A stretch of 64,000 nt of DNA, taken from assembly GCA_029721515.1 (NCBI GenBank), contig CM056563.1:18109954-18173953 (forward strand), written 5' to 3'. Every line of letters starts with the position of its first letter. Within the stretch, counting starts at the first letter, position 1. Of the stretch, positions 1-14,188 are shown one piece after another. The translations under genes and the position numbers were made by a program. This DNA is from Synanceia verrucosa (lineage: Eukaryota; Chordata; Actinopteri; Perciformes; Synanceiidae). A model generated the notes under the pieces. The model was given only the letters and a program-made list of their open reading frames with translations. It had not been told where the DNA came from and made no database searches.

Positions 1-1030
1 CAGAATGACACACACACAGTAAGACACACACATTCGGGTGGTTTTGTAAGTGAGAGAGCTCACAGCCACTCTGCTTCCTGCTCCTGGGTCTCCAAAGCTG
101 TTGTGATAGATTGTGGTCATGTTAAATGGATAATCAGACCATGAATGTCTTGGTCAAGTCAATTTTATTTATATAACCAAATACCACAAGTGCACGAGGA
201 AGCATAATACAGTACATGTCTGCATACATGTGCAGCACTTTCATATTTACAGGTGGAAATAAAATGTACTGTGAGAAGGGGTCAAAGGATAATACATTCC
301 TGCTATGAAGTTCTAGGAAGACCTTCTGCTAAAATGAGCTGTAAAAGGGATGGGACTTCAATATAAGCTGTGTTATGATCTAGCCGAACTTTCCTCACAC
401 AAACACTGAGTCACCAATATCAAAAAGCTGATGAAGGGATTCTCTGCTCGATGTAACACCACACCATATGAACTGCACAGACACAGAAAGAGACGTTCAC
501 CTGCTGGGTACAAGTCAAGATGACTTTTTCAGCACAAAATCTAAATTCAACAAGCTGAGTCGTCACTTCAGAGACATGAACGGGCAGAGATTGCACACCA
601 GTGGCAGTACTGACTGATCACAGACCCCCGGTTTGTTTCTGATGGGCCCAACGCTGTCTGTCTTCTGTCCTCTTCTTGTCAGCGAGAGACACATGGTCAT
701 GAGTTTTTCTGAATCAGACACTCAGCAGTACGAGGTTACTGACCTTTTGAGCCCTCACTGAGTTACAGATGGCTCTTTTTGGTGCACTCTCTCTTTGTTG
801 TACCACACACACTTACATAGACTCATGGACAGAGAGGACAGACACACACCATGTCTAGTTCTTCTTATTCTCCCACACTGCTATATAGGAATAGGAAGTG
901 AAATAACATGAAGTTAAGCCAATACATGCAAAACACAGGCAGCTCTTTGCTTTTGCGAAGCACTTTTTTGATAGAAGGACAAACGCTCTGAATCCAACAT
1001 CTGCATCTATATTTATTACCATTTCCTTAC
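1..1030. other. No gene seen; old repeat fragment near 150-200
   Basis: The stretch agtcaattttatttatata at about 155-173 resembles the start of a common teleost interspersed repeat. Nothing else here has exon-like structure on either strand. Confidence 0.3.
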
Positions 1031-1077
1031 CGAGCAGCTGTGGCTCTCAGTGCTTCCTCTGTGATGTGGACCGGTGG
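1031..1077 (-). CDS. Candidate second coding exon of the same unidentified gene
   Basis: This is a 47-bp segment bounded by ctatctctgcag and CTCG/GTAAGG, both strong sites. Read in phase 0 from the previous exon it gives PPVHITEEALRATAA plus two bases, so the joined start would read MMANNNELQPPVHITEEALR. The next exon is not visible to the left and must lie outside the window. The segment is short, so chance is a real alternative. Confidence 0.35.
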
Positions 1078-4000
1078 CTGCAGAGATAGCAGGCCCCATG
1101 CATCCATACTGTCTCTCACCTTCACAAATATGGCTGAGCTGTCATTATAAACTCCACTGTACGCAAACTGCAAACTTTGAACATAAAGACAATTTACTGT
1201 GATGCCTGTGAAAACAGACTGTCTCCTTCATTGTGTTGGTGAAATAGATGCAGTTACTAGAACTGACCACAATATCAGGAACTAAGATCACTCCTGGTTT
1301 ATACATACAGCTCTTAAAGTTACAGTCTCACCCTGTTCACCTGGTTGGGTTTGACCTGGAACACCAATGGTGTAATTAACCCCTTAACACACCCACAAGT
1401 AGCTATAAGATAAGATAAATCCCTCTTGATTGAAGCTATGTGTTTTTCACACTGAGATAACATTCAGACCCAAACCCCATTTCCACCAGAGAGGGTAAGC
1501 AAAGGGGTTTATACCAGTAGCTCCAGTACTGTTTTAAACCACAACAGCTTTATGTAAGTGTTTTCTTACTGAACAAAAAGACACAAAAAAATCTGTGGAG
1601 TTGAGAGGAACTGCAGAATCAGTTGATAAAATATAAATTATTGTCACCTTAACATAAAATGTAGTTTTAAATGTGGTGAACCACATTCATTTACAAATTA
1701 AAATACATTAAATGAAAGTGTCTGTATTGCTGACAATTAATGTAATATTTAACCATACTAAAAAACAGAACAAAGGTCAATATGTTTGGTCAATGTTGTG
1801 TAATTGATGACTTCATACCAGATGCCAAAATAAAACAAAACAATTTGCAATCTGTGGTTATTTTCAATTGCTATTCATCTCTTTCTCTCAGCCTCTTCCA
1901 TCTTCCCCTGCCTGTATTTTCCTCTCTTTGCTCTGTTTCATGTCGTTCCCTGTCACATTTCTCTTCATCTTATTGCCAATCCGTCACGCATCGTCCTCTA
2001 TCACACATCTTGGTTGGTGGATCTCTGCCCGGTGCTGCCAGTTGGTGACAGAAATCCATCCTTTTGATTACGTTTTAATGGCCTGTCAGCTCAACTTGGC
2101 TTGTCTGTGGCTATAAATAGAGATTAAGTCCATTTTGTTGGAGTAGAGGCAATGCAGGATTTCTACAGTTGACGGCTTTTACTGTCATTTTATTACACAT
2201 TCATTCACTTACTCACCAACACCTGCATTTCACACGCAACCATAAAATTGATGGGGCTCAGGACTGGACTTAATCATTGTAGCGTAGAGTTGCCAAAAAT
2301 AATAGTAATTTATTAATGTACCCTAAGCTAGATATTGCATGGGAGGATTGGGATTTCCAGGAAGTTACTGGTGATGAAAATATTGTTTATTATTCGGAAG
2401 ATGTGGATTGAGTGTGTGTGTGTGCCTATGTGTGTGGATGTGTAGCCTTGAAGATGCTGCAAATGTTAGGCCTTGTTCGAAACATTGTTGTGCTACTTAC
2501 TGAAAAATAGTAACTAGTTACAGTTACTAGTTACTTCATTCAAAAAATAACTCTATTACTTTGTTGTTAATTTACATCAAAAAGTAATGTGTTACTGTTA
2601 AAAGTAACTTTTGAACTCCTCTTTACGACCCTGAGGAGTGAGAGTTTGCCTTATGGTGTGTTCATGGAAGTTCAATGTAACCTCAAAACATAGTGTTCCC
2701 AGCTCTACCAGCTCTTCCAGCCTTACAACAAAACATATAGCTACTGTTTATGTAAGTAACAGATAGCATGAATTCTATGTCAGGTTGATTAATCTAACTT
2801 TCTGAATTGGAGAACCAACTTCACCGGGGTTCTTATTTATATTCTGACATGAAGATGGAAATTCCGACATTCGTGCACAATTGAACGCACCATGAGTTGA
2901 ATCACACAAACGCCTGGGCTCCCAATGCTGCTGCAGTGATATTAATGCTCTGTTTTACTGGCGATGTTTGTCGCCTTATGCTGGTAAAGTGGGGGGACGA
3001 ATCGTGCCTCTATACAGTCTATGAAGTCTCTATAAATCTAAGGGGGGAATGTCCTCTGTCTCTTGAAAGCAATCGGAATTCATCAATCAGGAAATCATTT
3101 ACCAAGTAATGGACAAACTCACCATTTTGTGATGCCTTAGAGTATTAGTTACTGTCAAAAGTAACGGCTTTACAAACTATAGGGACAGAGAAAGGCAGGC
3201 CAAAGGAAGCCTTCTGTGGTCTAAACTGAAGAAAGATGAGCAAAGAGAGAGTCTGTTTAAGAGGTCAAATTTATCTTAATAATGGAATGTTTTTAAGTCA
3301 TACAAACACTGCATGTGAGAAAGAGAAAGAGAAAGACGAGCACAATTTGAGAGAAATTTTAAAGTCTTCTCACATCCTGATGTCTGCAGTGCACACAGCC
3401 TCATTCAGCAGACAGTGGATGGGATTTGGGTTAAGAGGGGGTTGGAATGGGTTGTTTGGAGGCTGAGGTGGAGCAGGAGGTGGGGGTGAACTGTGAATTC
3501 CAATTAATCTCTCTAAAGACACACAAACACACTCACGTCTTCATGCCACTGCACAGCCGATAAGCAACGGATACCAGCTGAATGACATAAATAATACACA
3601 CTGACGAAGAAAACGCTTGAGCATGAAAAGACATTAACACTCATACCGTGCACGCACACACACATTTTACACACAGGACTAATGTACTGCAACCCGCTTG
3701 GTAATGAATAAAATAGCGCAGTAAGGCAATGTCAGCTGGAAGTTAAGAGGACCAACGGGAGGAGATGCTGCTCTTCATAATGTCAACACAGCAGATCAGA
3801 GGGAAGTCTGCGTACGAAAGGCTGCAGAGTGAACTCCAGGACACTGTTACACTCTTAAGTGGGTAAATGGGCCAATTTGAGTGCACAGTTAAGTATACAA
3901 CACTACTCAGCAACACAAGCATTCTTTTGGCTGGGTTGCATTTTGGGCTGATGAAGTGGTCAGGACAGGGTTTATCTTCGGAAATATCTTAGGAAATATC

Positions 4001-7000
4001 TAATCCCTGCTGATGATGTCTTTATGGCTTTATGTCTTTTGTGGACCAACTTTATCTAATACAAAATTTGTGCTGTTCCCCTTTAAGACCAGGGGAACCC
4101 AAATTCAAGAAATCACAAAATTACTACTGCTAGTTAATATCTCGTATCACGATTCAAATGTTGGCCCTCTATGAATGAGTTAACGGCTTATAGAATGCAC
4201 CTTGGACTGTGTGTGTATTTCCTGGTAATCCCTAAAATCCCTCATATTCCAGGGGAAACTGTTGTCAAATCGCCTTTTTGCAGCTTTCCAATGCGACATG
4301 TTTGTAGGTGTGTTGGCAGCACTGACAGAGTTTGATGAAGACATCACATGTACGAGGGGAGAGGATTCTCCTCGTCCTGGGAAACAGGAAGAAGACTGTG
4401 CAGAGGGTTAGGTGTGCTGTGTGTGACTCAGACAGTGCACATCTGTCTATGTTTGTTGCAGCAGTGTCCGCTCCACAGCTGGGGAGGAGCTGACCGGCAT
4501 GAATGGCATCTTTGTGAAGGGGTCGATCTCCTCAAGAGACTTCAGTAAATGCTTATATGTTTGTGTTCCCGGCTTTGTCCATTATGAACTGCGCAGCAAC
4601 AAACAGTTGCTCTGTTCAGGCTCCTGAGCAATAAGGCGTCATAACCCCCCCCCCATAAGAAAAGCTCTACAGTCCTTGTACTTAATCTGCTTCTGTCTGG
4701 GGAAAATGAGACAGGTGAAGGACAATGAAACAAAAACATTTCTGAAAGGCTATCTACGAAACCAGTGCACTAAAAAAATTCAGAGCAGGCACTGACCAGC
4801 TCAGAGGTAAAAAGGTCATTGGATTTGAATGCAACAGACATAACCCACTTTTCTCTGAATGCTCCACTGGGCACCACCTGCATATAAAAAGGCAGCAAAC
4901 AAAGCTGTTGACCTACAAAAGTCAACCTGGATAAGGGTGTTACCCAGAGGAGAACTAATGGGGCATTTCATGGTTTTACTACTGTCACTGCTGTCATGCT
5001 CATTCTGGACTGAGGAAAACATATGTATGTGGGAGAGCAGGGACCTCACCATGAGGAGGAAAGAATGATGTAAAGTGTAACATCCAGGTGATGATGGTGA
5101 TGATGGGGAAGCTCACAACAGATGTGTCATGGTTTAACTATGTGACTAGAAACTTATTTAATCAGACACCAGAAACTGAATTAATCAGACACCAGTCACC
5201 TGAGCCACATAAAGACAGAAACCTGAAGGGAAAGGATGTAATCTGGAAAGGTCGTTAAATATTTGAGTGTTTTTATATTTGGCTGCAACCAGCAGAAGCC
5301 GGAGGCGTGCACAGTGCTGTGTGATGGGACCAACATGTCTGATGGGTACTGGATGGAGCTGCAGAGACACACCACTTTAGTACATACCGCAGCTGCCTTT
5401 ATGAAGTATGTACTGTTGCATGCAGTAATCAAACAATGGGGAACATACTGCTTTGTCATAACATTGCATTGTGAACTTTGACCCTCTAACTCAAATATCC
5501 AGCTCCGGTCTTGTCAGCTGTCAGTGAGCCGTCATCTGCCTTGGTGGCTCAGTAAATATGATGCATCTTCTGCTACGTAAAGGAGTGTGGGTCAGAATAG
5601 TCAAAAAAAGCATGCTGGCTTGCACACTGCAGAATGTGACCAGATGCAGGAGGACATCCTGGTAGTTTTGGCATACTGCAGGTAATACAGCACCAAGTAA
5701 CTGAGTCATCTTACAAGAGAAACAAAAAGTGAACAAAATGATGCACTGAACTGATTTTCCAGGGCTGTGTTTCCTCATGGATGTTTCATAATTCAGCGTC
5801 TTAGAGCCCTAAAATCTCACAGCCCAAAACACGATGAGATAACTGCTACTGGATTTGATCCTTTAGCATATCCCCCACTCCCCCACTGGGACAAATCCAA
5901 ACTCAGATGTTGCGTAAATCATGCACTGATGAGAGATTTTAACCAGGAAATCAAACACAGGCGTTTAAATCTGTGTTTATTAAGCTTTCCTCCCACTGTA
6001 CCCATCGGCCTCCTGACTCTGGCAGGTAACAGGTCAACTGACACGCTTTATGGTATGCTTTATTCTACATGTAATGTGCTTCTAAGTCACCTAGAGTGGT
6101 CAGGAGGGGACACAGGGAGTGGAAAGAGCCCCGCAGTGTAATGGAATGGTTGAGCAGACATGATGGTAATGGACATGGAAAGCAGATTAAAAATGATTAT
6201 GGCAGAGGGGCCGAGGAGGATAAGAGGTCCATTCTATAATGCAGATGATTATCCCCCTTTACTGATGCTGTTGATTACGATCGCATGGCGCTCATAAACA
6301 CAGGACAAAAAGAGGAAAAACACACAAGCAGCATAAAGGTTTATAGATTTGTGTCATTTCAATAAAAGTAGGATGGTTAATGAAAACAAGACCACAGCAG
6401 TAAAGACGACGTGCTTGAAGGTCACACTGGTCCACAGACGGTAGTGGCTCATCTGCACATATCCGTATACCAGATGTGTAAAACTTTATATAATTATTCT
6501 ACATTTTTTCTTATTGACGACAAATAGTTGGGTCATCGCAGTGTTCACTCTGAATACTTTGTGACTTTTCTGTGACACAGGAACACATTTATGAACTCCT
6601 ACTGAATATGGAAATATTTAAATCTTAAATACAGTGGCTATGCAGATTAATTTCAAAGAAAAAGTCTCAATAATTTCATAGAGTTGGGTATTAAGTAACA
6701 TTTGCTATAAACTGTAAACAGGAGGGAATGGCTCATGTGCTAGGAACTATTTTTAACCATGTCTTAACACACATTTGATACACTAAATCATATTTACATC
6801 TTATGTGGGATCACCTTCAAATAAACTACAGTGCTCATGTTCATTCAGGGAAATCAAGAAGCATGTTCCCCAGTATACCAGTGTGACTCATCATTGTGAT
6901 AAATGTGGTTTAAAACATTAGTATCTTTCAGCATTGTTGCTGTTCAGAGCATGTCAGCAGGTCTTGCATGCTTAGTCCTGCTGGACTGTGGAGGGCTATG

Positions 7001-10000
7001 GCACAGAGAATTAAGCTAAATCAGGCTTTGGCTAAACTCACAAGTCACACTACTTGGCAGAAGAAAAGTTTATTATTAGATTTGGTCTTTTCATTCGAAT
7101 AATTAGAAAACTACAGTATAGATTTTATCCATGAATAATAAAAGAGTTGATTTAGGAGGTCAATGAAAGAAGATGGTGTTCATGAAACTGCAACACCGTC
7201 CATGGCAATGCCTGCAAAAACAACACGCTATGAAGTCAAGCATCAAAACTACACATCTCCGCAGAACGCTGTCTTTTCTGTCTCTCTCTGTGGACGCTGC
7301 ATCCTATTATTTTAAAGACTATTTATACTCCTCCAGTTACAACTCTTAATCTCCCATGCATTGTTGTCGGTGAATAAAAAAAAAAAAAAAAAAGCCAAAC
7401 TCACAATGGCACCTGGCTACTGTTTGTGACCGGGTGTCCCACTGTTACAACAATTCAGCCTCAGAGACTTAAATAGCAACAATGGCTCCAGTTTGGGTTA
7501 CATTTTGAAGGGTAGGCTTGTTGTTGAGCTACCCTCCGTCTCTCACTCTCAAACAGGTAATAAAAGCTCTTTTTCTTCCCTGTCTGTCTCACTTCTATGG
7601 CCTCTGGGCGGACAGAACAGACACTCCACTGTTGAGGGCGGCATCACGGCAGAGCTCGTCGCCGCTCCCATGAAACCTCGGGTTTGTGCTACCCTTAAAC
7701 CCAACACCACTCCTGCAGCACAACATGCAGGCTATCACATGACCCCGAGCATGGTGGCAGGATAACTCATCTCATATGCCTCAGGTCAGGTTTAAACACA
7801 ATCAGGTCACACAGTCCAGGATCCTCTTTTCTCTCTATGTCAGTTTCTACTCAAAGAGCATGTGTCAACCTCATCAGTTTCACCCTGTGCATCTTCTGCT
7901 GCCTATAGCTTTGCATCCAGCTGCCACATGCTGCCATCTTAGTGACGCTGCCCTCCTAAGTTAAGGCCTGCTCGCTCCATTATCAATCTGTGTGCCTCTG
8001 CAAAATAATTTGTTTAAGAGGCTTGGTCATCAGTGTGTGAACTGCATTACAATTTCAGTATTTTTCATTCGGCTGTTCTAGTTGGATGAAAGTGATTTGA
8101 ATGCTATTTGACAATCATGACCAAAACTACTACTTTGAGCAAACTCCATCCTCTTAGTACGATCATCTGATATGATCAGAAGAGCCAGAAAAACTACTTC
8201 ATGGATTTTTGGGCTGATTGTTTTCTCAATCATTTTAATAGCATAAAAGTTAATCACATGTTGCAGTAAAACATTTAAATGTATCAAAATTCAATAAAAT
8301 GTCATCGCATTTTTATTGTAAAATTTTCCTACTCATTGAGAAATTTTAGATCTGGCCTCATCCAGCTGTGAAAGAACAGAGAGCATCAAGATGGTGCTGT
8401 GGAGCTCAACGAGCAGCGCAAGATATGTGTTTATATATGACATAAACATAAGCTAAACACATATTTGAGTGAAGGGGATCTTTAAGGCCTATATCAGTAT
8501 ATCATCTTTGATATTGTCAGTATCAATCCCCTCAACTTTAATTGTATTCAGATGATTCAATGTACTGCCACTTGTCCCTTATACACCAGTGTGCCTCTCA
8601 GTGAACCAGGCCAAACACCACAGGCTATTTGACCACTATCACCGAGCTTCAGTGCTTACTGGCATCACAAAAAGACTTTAGCAACCAATCAATGCTTGTT
8701 TCTTAGGCGAACACACGTCACCTAAATGGCCCCTTTCCTTTGTGACCCTCCTATCCTTGGGTCATGCTGAAAGAAACACTATTTCTAGATTAAATTTGTG
8801 AAACGCTCCTCCCACATTACAACAGCAGCTCTCCACCTTGTCCTTTGTAGCAACACAGCCAATCCTGTCATGCCACAGTTCCTCACTAAAACACTCACAC
8901 AACCAGCCTAGAAAAAGTCAACATGCAGCTGAACACAAGTAGCCAGTATAATTAGCAGGGATGTAGTCTGTCCTTCACAAGTTTCTCTATAGTGTTTCTT
9001 TTTATTTGCTTCCTTCTGTCAGAATGGAATCAGTGGGGACTAATCCTCTGAGACAGACCAGTGGATGACTGGTATTAGCAACAACAGCTGGTGCTCAGAC
9101 TAGTCAGCTGAATTGAAATGGGCTTGGTGAGGGGTCGGAAGGAGCAGCCATTTAACTGGCACGCAAACATGGATTCACGGATGTTAGCTTGAAGACATAC
9201 TTTGAATATTTGGGATTTGTAAAAATGTTGGCATTTTAGAGATGAGCATTCCTCTGTCTGGCATTAATTGTGACTGCCTGACTGCACCCTAATGAGCAAG
9301 CGTCGGGCCAGATGCAACCATTGGGTTTATTGATGAATGCCATTAAGACGTCCCATCGATGCATCAACGCTGTGCTGCAGCAGTTATACGCTTATCTACT
9401 GGTGTGTTTGGGAGGGAGACAGATTTCTGCAGACAAAGTGTAATCCTGGATTCAGGCAGGAGGGACTGGATGTTGGGGGGGTATGAGTGCGGGTGACTGA
9501 GGGCACTAATGCTTCCCTCAGAGGAGGTCAGACACACAGTGAAGTCCACCCTCCTAATCTTATTACCCATAGCAGTGGCAGCTGAGACACACGCACTATG
9601 GTGAGCGTCATGCAAGATATCACTGTGTATTATAACATGTGTGAGACCATGTGATGGTCTCCTTGGCCAGACCTTGGCCTTGGCCAGACCTTGGCCAGCA
9701 GCACTACTTCATGTGAGTGTGCTCCAAAGTCTTCAGATGCCATAAAATAAACAGAGTTGCCTCCACTCTCCTGGACGATCAATATGAAGGTAATTGGGTT
9801 GGGAATTCAAAGAGTTGCCTTCATTCCTCACCGCTGAATGAAGAAGCAGCAGCTCCTCTGACTCTTATAGATAATAACTACAGGAAACCAACGTGAATAA
9901 AGAATTCATGAGAGGGCGGGCTCAGAGTATACAGCTAACACAAAGTGAATATTATCAGCTCAGAACAGAGCTTAAATCCTCAGCGTAACACTTGATTTAA

Positions 10001-12246
10001 ATTCCTTCCCTATAACAGAGTAGAGGGGCCAACATCAGGAAAGTACTAATAGTTAAGCTACATTCTCTGTGCTGATATGGATAATGTAGTTTCAAAAGAA
10101 GGGAGAGGGGAGGTAGGGAAAAGGTCCCTGCAGTTGTTTCCCTCTATGAGCCCTGCAGTCGTGACCTCCAATAGGATGAGTGTTCGCAGAAGCAGTGACG
10201 TATTCAGGAGAAATAAAGGGAAGAGAGCAATCAAGCGAGTGCTATCACCCCACCGCTGTGCCTCGGTCCACTCTGACAGATTCAGCCTATCATCATTACC
10301 AGTGTGGCACCCTTGATCTCAATCAGCCTTTGCTCATGGCTGAATCCTTGTCATCATCTCAGAAGGAGGATGAATCCATCAGACAGGACTGAAACCGCTC
10401 AATTGCAGCTTAGGCAATAAACGAAATGCTTTAGATTCAGTCATGAGGCCATAAAGACTTTCAGATGTGTTGTCAACACAGCAGGGCAAAATATATCTAC
10501 AGTTGATTGTGCCTGATCTACTTAGGTTAATGTACAAGTGATGCAAGGTAATGGTGAAATTACAGATATTGGCAAATAATAAGGCATTAAAAGCTGCACT
10601 CCACCCCATGATGGTGAGGAGAAGTATGTGAAAACATTAGGCCTTGGGTTAGGGTTTGAGACAATAAATCAATGACTGTATTACAAACTGGGACATGGCT
10701 TTTGAAAAACACTGGCCTTTACAAGGCATGGAAAATCTAACAAAAGGTGCTATTGAGTTGTAACACTAAACCACTGGACGCCAGCTTTAAATGTGTTGCC
10801 TTTATTTACAGAAAGCTTTTCAAAGATCAATCTGCCGTGGAGGAGATGCACAAGTGGCTATAGTGGTGCCTATGGCCCATATTAGCTGCTGATGATCAAC
10901 ATGCCCACATAGGCAGCACAGCTTTCCAAGAAACTCTGGAGGCACCTTCCCCTTTCAGGGAAAATACTAAATGTCATGGAGGAAGCCAGTTTTTACTCAC
11001 AACAAATGATTCAGCCGAGTGTCGAATAGATTGAGTAAAGTATGGAGCAGTAGTGAGCTGATTTCTGAAGAAATGGCCAATACTTGACTGTGCCTCATTT
11101 CTTTTTTTTTTTTTTTTAACTTCACACTTGTTGCTCTTGGCTGCTGGAATGACTTGTGTGAAACAAAACCCACACAAGTTAATGTGTGTAGACTGATACA
11201 GAACAGGAGTTGTTGATGGGCTGTGGTTGTAATTACATGCTGTCACACATCCATCAACAATATTTCCTGGAACGCAGATTTATTTCAGTGATGTAGATCT
11301 GCAGAAAGCTGCACAATACAGTATATACTGCAGATTATCTCTGCAGCAGTTTAGCCTTGTGACAGCGGTAACTATGTCAGGAGTGATATGCTGGCTCCTC
11401 AGCCTTTAATTTTTAACATTTCCCTCCAGTGCATCCTACACTAGACTGACACCAGGGTAACTGTAACCCAACCCCTCTGAATTGGACCCGAGGCTCTAAC
11501 ACCACAACACCTTCTATGACTCATCCCAGACTCCACCTGAGGGCAACTACTGGGTCACAAATGGGAAATTATTGCATTTAATTCGGGAATCTAATCCGTA
11601 TCCGTTTTTTGAGGAAGTAGTGTAGTGGTGATCTATCTGTGAAATAGTTTTATCCAATTACTATGTGTGAAATTACAACAGTTAAATATATCTACAGAAA
11701 ACATCACTTGTCTGTTTATATATCTCGATCACTGACAGAGGTCACCAGAGGGGGTATGGACATTTAGAGGAGCAGCAGCAGCAATAATCAATTTTTATTT
11801 TTATTCTGCTTTGCACTTTCTAACCTATACTATGTTAAAACACGTTTTCTCCAACTGTTTCAAACACTTCGTGCTTAACATCACCACTTTGTCACACATA
11901 GTTTAGCTTGCTGCCTGTCCTTGTAGTGTAACTTTTTAATAATACCAGTGTTCAATGGTGGAAAGTCACTTTTACATGCATTTACCCTAATTCTGTTCTG
12001 AAGCACACTTTTTGGTATTTTACTTGTATATTTCCATTTTAAGCTCCTTTGAAAATCTACTCCCTTATGGATGTGCAATGCTAAACCACAGGAATAACCT
12101 CTTAGAGAACACTATTTCCTAACCGAGTATCTCCATCACAGACCCCCACCATAGCCACTACTACAAACAACAACAACATTTAGAATAATCTCCACACGTT
12201 TCCCTACGTTGCATTTTTACATGCAAAAGATAAAAGGTTAACTCAC
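1078..12246 (-). other. Presumed 11-kb intron of the unidentified gene; no other gene seen
   Basis: No open frame in this stretch has protein-like composition with matching splice sites. It includes a block of AGTAAC/GTTACT-rich repeat sequence at 2.5-3.2 kb, poly(A)/(T) runs at 7376-7393 and 11102-11118, and a TTGGCCAGACC duplication near 9660-9700. Confidence 0.35.
2490..3175. repeat. AGTAAC/GTTACT-rich repeat region
   Basis: An imperfect 13-bp inverted repeat lies at 2509-2535 (AGTAACTAGTTAC and GTTACTAGTTACT). GTTACTGTTAAAAGTAAC near 2592 recurs as GTTACTGTCAAAAGTAAC near 3148. It looks like a decayed DNA-transposon-type repeat; boundaries are uncertain. Confidence 0.4.
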
Positions 12247-12415
12247 TTGTAGCTCGTTGTTATTGGCCATCATGTGCCGCGCAGACAGCCAATTAGATGG
12301 CGACGCCAGGTGACTTCTGCTGAGGTTTGTCTCACTTCACAGCCGTCAGATCATTGTTGAAATTACGGTTGAACTCCCCCAGTAGTTAAACAGAAAGAGT
12401 CCAGCGTTAGATGTC
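12247..12415 (-). CDS. Candidate first coding exon of an unidentified minus-strand gene
   Basis: After an acceptor-like ttatgttacag at 12416, a 169-nt stretch ends at CTACAA/GTGAGT. It holds two adjacent ATGs (12273-12268) and nine codons, MMANNNELQ, before the donor. The second ATG has an A at -3 and G at +4, a good start context. The remainder would be 5' UTR. The region around it is promoter-like and relatively rich in CpG. I do not recognise the protein. Only the donor, start context and a phase-compatible next exon support it. Confidence 0.35.
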
Positions 12416-13258
12416 CTGTAACATAAAAACAAACACGCAACAGTCCCTATGAATGCGCAGTTTGACGTACAGGTGTGCAAAAGAAGCAGGTGAATCACAT
12501 GTTAACATCGTGGCGTTTGCAGGCACCGACAGAGAGGAGGAAAGCAGAGGACAGAGGAGGAGACCATCACCTCCTGGCAGCAGGATGTCAACTCTTGGAC
12601 TCTGGTCTGCATCACGCAGGGCAGTCTGTCCCGTAGTTGTATGAAAGCGATCTGTCTTCTCATGCTCAGGGAGGAAAAGCACTATGAGGAAACCCGAAAC
12701 CCGCCAGGATTCACCACCGAAACTGAGGCCATCTTCCCCGCGGCGGTGCACTCCTGCTCGACTCTGCGGAAGGCTGAGAGCCGGTGACTGATGCTGGACA
12801 GGAGGGAACAGACGTCAAGTCATTTTAATAACAAGGGCCGCAACTTCCGGGTGTAATTTTCAAAATAAAACTGAGAAGTTCCTGTTAATTTCTTATGCCA
12901 ATGTCTGTTGAGCAACAAAAACGAGGCAGGAAAAAAATACGTTTTATGATTACTGTGATGTCTTATAACTGTTGGTTAGCTAACACGCTACACAACGGAG
13001 AATCCCTATGAAAACTAAGTCACTCACGACAACAAACTAGCCAACTAACCGTCGGTAATTACAACAAACTACACACAGCCCAAAAAGAAACAGAAGCATT
13101 TCCTGTCGTACCTGGAGGTCCCCATTTCACCTACAACATACAAAGAGCAAAAACAAACGAATGCGGCATTTTAACAGAGCTAATGACCAACGAACCGTTA
13201 GAGATACAACAGCAATGAAGCTGGAGTTTGGGGCAAACCATTCAAATCTGCAGGGCGG

Positions 13259-13273
13259 CCGCTAGAGGGCGCT
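13259..13273 (+). promoter_or_regulatory. CTCF-type motif
   Basis: CCGCTAGAGGGCGCT matches the vertebrate CTCF core CCASYAGRKGGCRSY at 14 of 15 positions. It sits between the promoter-like region of the unidentified gene and the X-box at 13.45 kb. Binding is inferred, not shown. Confidence 0.6.
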
Positions 13274-13452
13274 CGTCATCTACACGAAAACAAGAATGAA
13301 TATGACACTGAATATGTTTCATTACACACCGTTAAACAAATTATTAACAATACGTGACGTACTTCGTGGCAGATGCTTTATGAATTTAAAACTGTTGCCA
13401 TTATTCTGCGAGTCACACCTATCAAGCTGTCTGCTTTTTCGTTTGCCATCCT

Positions 13453-13466
13453 GTTGCTACGGCAAC
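13453..13466. promoter_or_regulatory. RFX X-box-like palindrome
   Basis: GTTGCTACGGCAAC is a perfect inverted repeat of GTTGC with a 4-bp spacer and matches the X-box GTTGCCATGGCAAC at 12 of 14 positions. A splice-donor-like AACA/GTAAGT follows at 13501 on the plus strand, so a divergent plus-strand first exon is possible, but no downstream plus exon was found. Confidence 0.4.
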
Positions 13467-14188
13467 AGCATTGGGCCAAGTTCACTTCCTGACAGCTAAC
13501 AGTAAGTACAAATAGGTCTGTTTATCTTGTCAAGTTTGACTCTCATTATCTTTCTCGCACCTGAAAGTTAGATTTGGCTTTTCCGTATTTGTACAGTATT
13601 GCAGCTCAAAATTTCATTGAAAATCAGTTTTGTACTGTACCAACTGGTCGAACCCACTCTTTACTTTGAAATCAAGATATCGCTTCCTGTGCCGTTATAG
13701 TGGCTTTCAGTGTCCAGCTTGACGCAGCTGTAAAAGGACACATTTGTCTGCGGCAGCCCAGCGCCCTCCTGCTGCAGCCTGCGACCTGTTGATCCCATTC
13801 AGCATGACGGGCAGCCAGCAAATGTGTTAGCCCCTCTGCTACTGAAGTAGGGTCAGCTGAAGCACTCTAAATACATGCATTTACTGTATGGTGTCATTTA
13901 TTGTTTCAGACAGTCATGATGCTTTTGAATCACAGACTGTAAACTCAAAGTGTAAGCAATGCTGTGGAATTGTTTAGCCTATTTTAGTGATTTTTAAGGC
14001 ATAGAGCATGGACAGTTTAAACGATCTGTGCTCAAATCAGCTGTGATCCCTCCTGTCAAGTGTAAAATTGGAGGTGTGACAATTCAGGTTCACATAAGGT
14101 TTGTCTGTTTCCTTCCACCACACTGCTATCAGAACATTTATGTTATTATTATATATCAAACTTTCACTTTTCTCTTCTCTTCCAGTGT

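Noticed and set aside
4461..4625. Plus-strand exon candidate after tttgttgcag with a 55-codon open frame
   Set aside because: The acceptor is good, but the frame is short enough to arise by chance, has no donor or partner exon, and no recognisable family.
12407..12751. 114-codon minus-strand frame at the promoter-like region
   Set aside because: Composition is not protein-like, and an acceptor-like site falls inside it; it more likely overlaps 5' UTR and intron.
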